This document shows positions 57,282-64,000 of a DNA stretch of 64,000 bases, piece by piece. Under the pieces are notes generated by a model. It was not told the DNA's origin. It worked only from the letters and a program-made list of their open reading frames with translations, and ran no database searches. The position numbers were made by a program, and so were the translations under genes. Source of the stretch: Heliopora coerulea (lineage: Eukaryota > Cnidaria > Anthozoa > Scleralcyonacea > Helioporidae); contig JASJOG010000206.1 in assembly GCA_030142905.1 (NCBI GenBank), positions 372,001 to 436,000 of the forward strand, read 5' to 3'. Each line of letters opens with the position of its first letter. Position 1 is the first letter of the stretch.

Positions 57282-58973
57282 CATATTCTCATAATCACAA
57301 TCTCTACATTCTTTTCATCTGTTCTACAACTAATCTTCACATAAGATGAGTCAACCAGATCTAAGAAAACTGCCGTTGCTGTAATAAAAGTTCTTGCTTC
57401 ATGGCAGGCTTTAATGCAAAATCAAAATATGTAAACCAAAAGGAAGACACAAAGTATAATGATGCATTGGATTTTACAACAATCACAGAATCTAGGTTAC
57501 AACTACAAGAACTGTCATGATATTCCATCCACTATCTTTAATAAATGGCTGGGTATTCAAGGACAACATTTCTGAACTGCTTGTCAGTTATTGTGTTCAC
57601 ACATGGTTACAAAGCCAGTATTGAGGAGTTTAAACTACAATGTTATTCTTGCAAGTTAACCTCATGACTGTGATTGAAAAGACCAGCAGTTTGCCCCACA
57701 TTAAACATTGATGGATCAGTGACTGTTGTCGTTGCTGTAGAAGTTCAACCCACGTCAAAGTTTAGCACAAATATTCACTGACAACAATTACAGCAACGGT
57801 AAAGACGACTTGGGTTTAATATGTTACAGTGACCAGGGAAATATTAAACTTACGTGTATGGATTTAATGCTCTTAGTGCGAGCGATCTCTGAAAAGCTAC
57901 ATGGGAACAACGAACAGATTTTACTTTTTATGTAATTAAGTTTAAATCCGAGATGTATGCGTTGATTCCAAGTCATTAACATTCGACTGACACTTTGAGA
58001 ATGGCAGCCACGGAGGCTGCAAAAACACCACTCATAAATCTTTACTGTGAAACTTTGCATGGTACGATAGTTTTTTAACAGGTAAGCATATTTTCGTCGA
58101 CTCGAGACTTCATTAGAACCTCTCGAAGTCCATAATGGGTGGCGAATATAACGAAAGTTTAGCTGTTAACAAACGTACATTGTGTAAACCACAAATGTTA
58201 GTATAAACGCACGCACAACAATCTGTTCACTGTTCACTGTTGTGACCAACGCAGCAGTTTGACCAAGGACATCAACTTTTCGCTCTTCTCAGCACAATAT
58301 TTCGTCCGAAATCTAAGTCATGTATTTCTCTTCTAAGAAATCATAATATTAAACGGAACAAACTAAAGTCTTACCTAAATTGATAGATTTCAGCCAATAC
58401 AACCAAGACACCTCCAAACAAAACAAAACTTCAATGCTGTTGTCGTTTCCTGTTTTACTTGAAGAGAAAAAGAAAGAGCAAGAGTACTCCTGATTATGGG
58501 GAAGACCGGGTTGTATTGGAATGGTTTCATATTACATAATACTTCAACTTTTAAAAATACAGTGGAACCCCGCCTTACGGCCACCTAGTTAATACCGCCA
58601 CCTCGATATTACGGTCACTTTTTTTTGTCCCGGCAAAACGTCAATGCATTTCCCAATAAAGATACCTCGTTAATACAGTCACCTCGTTAATACGGCCAAC
58701 GGCCACATTGTAATGTTCCAAAGTTAAGAAATAACCCCGTTAATACGGTCACTCTAAAAGTGTAAACAGATGGAAATATAATTTGAGATACTATTAGTGA
58801 GCGTACATACAAATGTTATTATGTTTGTGCTTGTGTTGTTGTTATAACATCAAAGGCATGCATTCCTTTTAGTTTTAATACAATATGGTATTTGAATTTT
58901 GAATCTTAACGATATGCGCTATAGTTAAATGCGCAAAGCATTAAAGCAATAGAAAAAATATGGAGCTTTTAAT

Positions 58974-59453
58974 TTAACGACGTTTATTAGCTTTTCTACT
59001 TCTACACCTTTCTTCGTGCTTCGCGTGTCTTTTTTTAGCTTCATTTCTTACAGATACATTATGTTCAATCTCTAAAAGTTTCTGTAATAAGTCGACATAT
59101 TTTTTCTGTCCCTGAAATTTGTAGACACAGAGGACTTCCATACCATATCCACCTCCTCGATTAACAGCTTTTCCAACCACCTCAACCTCAGCTTTACTGC
59201 TCCTTTTTGTTAGAAAATGCTTCACAATGCCTGTCCCTTGTTTTATGTTAGCTAAGTCCTTTAGTATATGGCCAACCACCCTCCCGTCTCTTACTACCTC
59301 AATAGCATTCTTGTCGTGATCATTATTTGGGTCATTCCTCAAGTTCAAGACTTCCCCATTCTTGATCTGCCTTGATCTAATCCTTCTACACACGATATCC
59401 CCGAATCCATGAATTGATGGAACTTCGATTTCGACTGGACTTAAATCCGACAT
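58974..59453 (-). CDS. HIRAN-domain protein carried by a Tigger element, 159 aa
   Basis: Residues about 12-115 form a HIRAN domain: IHGFGDIVCRRIRSRQI, then LRNDPNNDHDKNAIEVV and GRVVGHILKDLA, the family's core strands. HIRAN domains bind 3' ends of single-stranded DNA, as in HLTF and Rad5, and help recruit repair or remodelling enzymes to damaged or stalled DNA. Here there is no helicase. The C-terminus is a basic Lys/Arg-rich tail (KANKRR), suitable for nuclear entry or DNA binding. The frame is intact from ATG 59451-59453 to the TAA at 58974. It diverges head-to-head from the transposase fragment, with about 245 bp between the starts that probably contain a shared promoter. A role at transposon ends or excision sites is an inference. 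Confidence 0.83.
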   Translation of the reverse strand: MSDLSPVEIEVPSIHGFGDIVCRRIRSRQIKNGEVLNLRNDPNNDHDKNAIEVVRDGRVVGHILKDLANIKQGTGIVKHFLTKRSSKAEVEVVGKAVNRGGGYGMEVLCVYKFQGQKKYVDLLQKLLEIEHNVSVRNEAKKRHAKHEERCRSRKANKRR

Positions 59454-59699
59454 AACACGAGAAACAAGAACACGTTTTTGTCAACAGCTCAATGAGTTGA
59501 TCATACAGTATAGCAAACAGCTTATCAGGTGTCTGTGTGTGAATGTGGGAAGTGTAAGACAAAGAACCGTCAAAAATTTGTCGGTTACTATGGTAGAAAA
59601 TGTGAGAAAGTCGTGAGCAAGGTGTATAGTTTCAATATTTTGCCGCTTGGAGAGTAGACTTTCTATTCACTCGAATCGAGTGAGAAAGTTTAATTTGTC

Positions 59700-59972
59700 A
59701 TGTCAGGCAAACTTAAACGGCAAGAACTTGACTTGAACACGCGATATGAAGTGATTACATTTAGCGATGCAAATCCTCAGAGAAGTACAAGAAAACTGGC
59801 AGAAAAATTTAGTTCTGAAAGAACTCCAATTCAATGTATTCTACACAAGAGTGATGAGATCATAGCAGCTTTCGAGGCTAATGCCAGCAGCGACACAAAA
59901 AGATGGAGAGGGGGCAAGTTTTTGTTTAAACGAGGCTTTCTTGACGTCTCCAACAAGGTTTTGATGACGTGA
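59700..59972 (+). pseudogene. Tigger transposase, N-terminal HTH stub, 90 aa
   Basis: From ATG 59700, residues 1-60 match a CENP-B/pogo N-terminal helix-turn-helix (LNTRYEVITF, STRKLAEKF and IQCILHKSDEI). The frame then continues into a short unrelated tail and stops at 59972, just before the right inverted end. The second DNA-binding domain and the DDE catalytic domain are missing, removed by an internal deletion. The stub could still bind transposon ends. Confidence 0.8.
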
Positions 59973-60334
59973 AAGGTCGGCTGTGAAATTTGATCTCATC
60001 CCGTGAATACGGCCAGATTTTTATGGCCATTTGGTGACCGTTTTAACCGGGTTCCACTGTAGTGTATATTGTATGTAATTTTTCCAATTTTATGGGAGCT
60101 TTGAATAAGGATTTGTGGACGAAATTGGCTAATGCTAAAATAAATTCCGTATCGCAGTCCGCATATGGGCTAAGTCCGATACGGTACCGATGCGAATATT
60201 TTAACTGACGTTTAAAACTCAGAGTGTACATGATGAATAGTTTATTTGGAAATTGTAGAAAAAGTAACATCAAATCATTTTAACTAAGAAGAAGCTCAGT
60301 TTGAGCCACCATTGCTGTTTCAGTGCCTTATTGT

Positions 60335-61198
60335 TACTAATTTTCGCCAGTGCTTAATTTCTCGAAAATTCGGGAGCCGTAATTTGCGAGTATATGATTT
60401 CGCGATTTTTGGAGGGAAAAAGAACTGAATCGTATTTAATTTCGCGATTTGGTCATTTCTTTAATCTCGCAAAGACTCAAAAAGACCAGTTACATTTACA
60501 ACACGTTTTCATTAACTGTTTTAGCAATCTGGTAACAGAAACAAAACAAACCACTTGAAAACTGCGATGAATACAAGTCTCACGAGAAACCTTACTGCAA
60601 CAGCAGTATGACTCTCGTCAAATGAGCGTCAGGTTTACAGTGTTTGTATTTGAATATCCTTGAACGGACCCTCAGGAGGAAGCTTTGTTGTTCCACAGAT
60701 CACTGAAATGATGGCGGCTTTCTGGCAGCCTTTCGCGACATGGCGACTCCCCTTGCTGCTTGAGGGATACCTAAACAGGGTTATCAGCCAGACGGCGCGC
60801 AGTGGCTTGGTCAAGCCTCAAGTCGATCGTAATGGAGCATAGTACAACGGACAATTACATACTCGCACGAAACAAGGAGCATATTAAAGCTAAATACAAG
60901 GAACCGACAGATGAAAAGTTAGATAATTGCACAAAAGAAGTTTAGAAAAATATAGAAGCAGAGGATGATACAGATGAGAGTGAAGCAGGGGAAGAAAGGC
61001 TAAAAACTCCAGCGAAATTTACATTGAACGCGTGACTTTAATACAGAAACTGTAAAACTTGTATTGTTTTATTAATACGATAAAGTATTAAATTTGGAGG
61101 TTTTAATTTTCGGGCATTCTGTTTTTTGCGAGTATTAAACTTCGCGCCTTTTTTGAAATCGTGAAAATCGCGAAAATTAATAACGCGAAAAGTAGTAA
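60335..61198. mobile_element. Unclassified DNA transposon relic, about 864 bp
   Basis: Inverted ends TTACTAATTTTCGC and TTACTACTTTTCGC. Both subterminal regions are rich in TTTCGCG and GCGAAA motifs. A decayed plus-strand frame (about 60833-61033) begins MEHSTTDNYILARNK, has an in-frame TAG, and continues with an acidic stretch EAEDDTDESEAGEE. The family is not identified. Confidence 0.6.
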
Positions 61199-61305
61199 GA
61201 ACAAGGTACTATGATAATACATTCAATACCATCGATTGAGCTTTTGCAAGTATTCCAAAGCTGGGTTGCAAATGTTTATAAACTAAATTTCCATTTTCTA
61301 ATTCG

Positions 61306-61560
61306 GTCCTTGTCAAGAATATTACTGCCTAGCATACTATTCTTAGTAGCATTGTTGAAACAAGCAAAAACGAACCAGTTGACAATGGGAATAATTTTTA
61401 ATCACCAACGTTTCGTTACATAACCTGTAACATCATCAGAGTAAAAAATGTTAGTGATTAAAAATTATTTCCATTATCAACTGGTTTGTTTTTGTTCCTT
61501 TCAACAATGATACTAAGAATATGCATTGCTGGGTAGAAATATTCTTGACAAGGCTACGAT
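61306..61560. repeat. Foldback repeat with hammerhead-like centre
   Basis: Imperfect inverted repeat with arms of more than 100 bp. On the minus strand, the centre reads CTGATGA (61439-61433), a clean stem-loop GTTAC-AGGTTAT-GTAAC, then GAAAC (61414-61410). Beyond the core, AATCACTAAC and GTTGGTGATT pair for ten positions, placed like helix III. Helix I is not obvious and the cleavage triplet is doubtful. Confidence 0.5.
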
Positions 61561-61651
61561 TCCGGCCTGGTGTTTCAATCGCTTCTAATTCAGTCCACTG
61601 AACGTCGGAACTTTGACGTTACCATCCAAAATAGTGACTATGACGTCAACT

Positions 61652-61722
61652 AGCGGTTGTGGTGAAGTGGTCACCACACTCCGGTACGAACTGAGAGACC
61701 GGGTTTGATTCTTGGTAGGAAC
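61652..61722 (+). repeat. tRNA-like sequence (SINE head)
   Basis: A stretch with a box A-like TGGTGAAGTGG and a box B-like GGGTTTGATTC at tRNA spacing, without a closed cloverleaf acceptor stem. It most likely belongs to a tRNA-derived SINE rather than a tRNA gene. It is a different sequence from the tRNA-like units at 33000, 33490 and 56150. Confidence 0.5.
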
Positions 61723-62120
61723 AATACTCAAGGTCTGAAAATAATTAGGGACCTTTAATTAAGATCTATGACGTCAACTTAAACGACGGCGTCCTTTAAG
61801 AAGAAGCATTTTTCATGCAAAACAAAGAGAATGAATAATCTTTAATCTCCAATGCATTATCAACAACGTCGCCGTTGTGAACAATAGGCCACCCAGACCA
61901 TTTTCACGTCTTGAGGACGATATCATCTCGAAGAGTGAAAAAAGCTGGGTTTTTTAGATTGAATTTAACCCAACACTACCGCCGTTTTAGAAGAATTGGA
62001 GCGTTTAGGAATCACAAAACAGGCCATAAGTATCAAGCACGGTGGTTAATAAATCGTGTTTTCTTCAAATGGTGATATTTCAAAGGTGGCCGTCCTTCAA
62101 GTTCACGTCTTAGATCTTAA

Positions 62121-62298
62121 GCCCCGTACTCACAAGCAAGTATTCCTTGACAATCTTTCGTTGACAAGGAGACTTACTCAAAAGCTGGTCATGCCAGTTT
62201 TGGAAAAGGCGACTTGCCAAAAAGTTTTCTACACACGACCAAATTAAACCTATCACTTAAAAGCTTGTCGAGGAAAACTTGGTCTTGTGCACAGAGCA
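62121..62298. mobile_element. TTAA-flanked MITE, about 178 bp
   Basis: Flanked by TTAA (62117-62120 and 62299-62302). Ends are related inverted repeats, GCCCCGTACTCACAAG on the left and the inverse of TGCTCTGTGCACAAG on the right. TTAA targets are typical of piggyBac-type elements. Non-coding. Confidence 0.6.
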
Positions 62299-62309
62299 TT
62301 AAGGTCGCG

Positions 62310-63440
62310 AAGGAGTAAAAAGTGCTGCCTTTGAGTCAACACCAGCAAATGGGGAGACTTTCGCGTCTTTTCGGATAACGACGTTAAACCAAGGGCTCAA
62401 TAGTACACTAGTACTTTTATTGATACTAACTGGAACCAAGGTATTTCTTCTTTCATTTCTGTATGAAACCTCACAAATACTGTACCTTCCAACAGTTGCA
62501 ATCATTAAAAGACGGATTAATTCAAACATTTGTCGATTTTTCAAGACAGCACAGATCAGTGCTTTAGAACTATTTTAGTGAGAATAACCTTTAAAAAATT
62601 TGAAAAAACAAATTTCAACATACTCCTCGCTGATTCAAACCATCTGGAAACTAAGGTCCACTATACGCATAAATCGTTTCATGTGTTCACGATAGACGGC
62701 GAGCTAAGCGGGAGTCGACGCCTAATCAAATTATTAACTCTACCAACGCGACATTACCTGCAAAGAAGTACATATATATAGAAGATTATATAGCACGAGT
62801 CTTTGGTGTATGTGCGCTTTAGAAGTGCCAGGAGTGTGATATTTTAATTTAGATTTATACAATATTTCTATATCCGTTAATCTGTACTTGAACAACAGGA
62901 GCAGTTCAGTCAGTGTTCGGAATGAAAGACGACATTCGCTGATAATCTACATTCGACGTTTCTTTTATAATCACGTTGCTACACCATGTCAGACATTTTT
63001 ATTTTGATTCGCGGAAATCCATTGGCAATACTTCGCACCATATCTAAAAAACAAAAAAAATGTGTACGAAACCAAGTGAGAATATTGCAAGAGAATGAAA
63101 TAATGAGACATTCTTCTTAGCGTATATTTTGGCTGCATATGCCAACTCCAAAAAATGGCCATCATATTCTATCTATTTTAAAGTGCCACCAACTTCAAAT
63201 TTTTACCATTTCAACGAGTTCTCATCTGATAAATTAGCTGAGTGAAAAAACAATTTCGTCTCGGATATTTTTTCGATTTTTTATAGATCACCAAACTTGT
63301 AAAAGTTCGCATCTATTGGTCCCAGATCCCCATGGAGGTAGGAGAGGGAATGGGTCTCCTAGGTTTTTTAACATAAAATAGGAACTCACAGTAGGAAAAT
63401 CTACTTCAATTGGAAATTTTGCAGGAAAAAATAATTAAGC
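62310..63440. other. Intergenic DNA without a supported gene
   Basis: AT-rich, with short frames on both strands that have no domains. No repeat structure was seen. Confidence 0.5.
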
Positions 63441-63448
63441 ACTCTTAA

Positions 63449-63728
63449 GCTAGTGTTACACGATGCAATGATTTGTAAAACCTATCTCACAACGCCATTG
63501 CGAGACAGATTTCATGACACATTGCAACGTGTAACACCCTTTAATGTCATCAACCTGTGTCGGTTCTCGTTGCGAGACAGGTTTCACCAAGAGTTGAAAA
63601 GTGTCAACTTTAAGCAACGATTGCGAGTTTATGTCACTGGCATTGCACTTTGTGACACCTTTCGCTAGACCTGTCTCGCAATTCGTTGCGAATCGGGCTT
63701 CACAAACCGCTGCATCGTGTAACACTAG
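63449..63728. mobile_element. MITE, about 280 bp, TTAA-type target
   Basis: Inverted ends GCTAGTGTTACACGATGCA, with TTAA on the left (63445-63448) and TTTA on the right. The interior repeats the string TTGCGAGACAG several times in both orientations, which gives overlapping false frames on both strands. Confidence 0.75.
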
Positions 63729-64000
63729 CTTTACAGATTTGCTTTAGGTGAATGAAACATCTCATCGAACCAAAACGCATGTTAACTCATGCAGGCTGTA
63801 TAATATTTGTAAGAATTACTGCGGGCTCAAACCCTGAACTTGTTCGGTGCACCCAAGGTATAAGTTCTTATTATAGTCGAAGGCGTCGAAGGTTCCATTT
63901 ACCGTATTCAAAATAAATTGGATTCTATTCAAGATTAAACTTATTATTTTTTACTGCCAAAAGCATGGTTTCCGGTTAGATATCGCACAACCTTCCCGCC

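Larger units (their letters stand above)
47450..58740. repeat. Segmental duplication block A, copy 3
   Basis: The downstream part (47450-49600) matches 1311-3230 of copy 1. The upstream part (54391-58738) matches 31526-35788 of copy 2. It is the most complete A block: it keeps both the small gene downstream and the long upstream flank. A 219-bp stretch at about 47807-48025 is absent from copy 1, and a 310-bp insertion at about 56484-56795 is absent from copy 2. Confidence 0.87.
58560..60059. mobile_element. Tigger (pogo-type) transposon, 1500 bp, with HIRAN cargo
   Basis: Inverted ends CAGTGGAACCC flanked by TA on both sides (58558-58559 and 60060-60061), with repeated TTAATACGGCC-type motifs inside each end. 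It contains two divergent open frames: an intact HIRAN-domain gene on the minus strand and the first third of a transposase on the plus strand. Most of the transposase is deleted, so it is non-autonomous. Its left end is also present in block A2, so the insertion predates that duplication. Confidence 0.9.

Noticed and set aside
63453..63725. Overlapping frames on both strands
   Set aside because: Produced by the inverted repeats and the repeated TTGCGAGACAG motif of a MITE.

Overview
The window looks like nuclear DNA of an anthozoan cnidarian, most likely a stony coral. The reasons are AT-rich sequence, single-exon HEPN–NB-ARC–TPR receptor genes with kinesin-light-chain-type repeats, intron-bearing small genes, CR1/L2-like LINE debris, many hAT, Tigger and TTAA-type elements, and hammerhead-like repeats. 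The species cannot be named from the sequence alone.

Layout. The backbone is a decayed tandem array of two duplicated blocks. Block A carries an NLR-type receptor on the minus strand. It occurs three times: A1 about 1-7760, A2 about 27169-35789 and A3 about 47450-58740. Block B carries a trypsin-like peptidase gene, also minus strand. It occurs twice: B1 about 14664-23788 and B2 about 41279-47410. The order is A1, unique DNA with a 1.5-kb tandem duplication, B1, a 3.4-kb spacer, A2, a 4.2-kb hAT transposon, a survivin-like gene fragment, B2, A3, then a Tigger transposon and a transposon-rich right flank. The receptor start codons lie at 7506, 31525 and 54390, so they recur every 23-24 kb.

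Genes. Three long open receptor genes (1424, 1124 and 1413 residues) share an N-terminal HEPN domain with an intact R-x4-H motif, a P-loop NTPase of the STAND/NB-ARC kind, a winged-helix region and 12-19 near-identical 42-residue TPRs. Two further receptor 3' ends survive as remnants in the B blocks. Both peptidase copies are broken by frameshifts, a stop or a LINE insertion. Between A2 and B2 are the last two exons of a survivin (BIRC5)-like gene. Behind receptor 3 is a probable three-exon small protein gene whose leader-like first exon is also found upstream of the peptidase genes. A Tigger element carries an intact HIRAN-domain gene next to a transposase stub.

How it may work together (inference). 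A putative RNase-armed STAND receptor family, a trypsin-like peptidase and a BIR protein in one duplicating locus resemble an immune or cell-death island. TPR number differs between paralogues and mobile elements keep remodelling it. The duplicate copies act as empty-site controls and allow several insertions to be placed to the base: a hAT element with a second hAT nested in it, a G-run MITE, a 5'-truncated LINE, and a tRNA-like plus hammerhead-like retroelement with a 14-bp target duplication. The last of these is the most unusual element seen.
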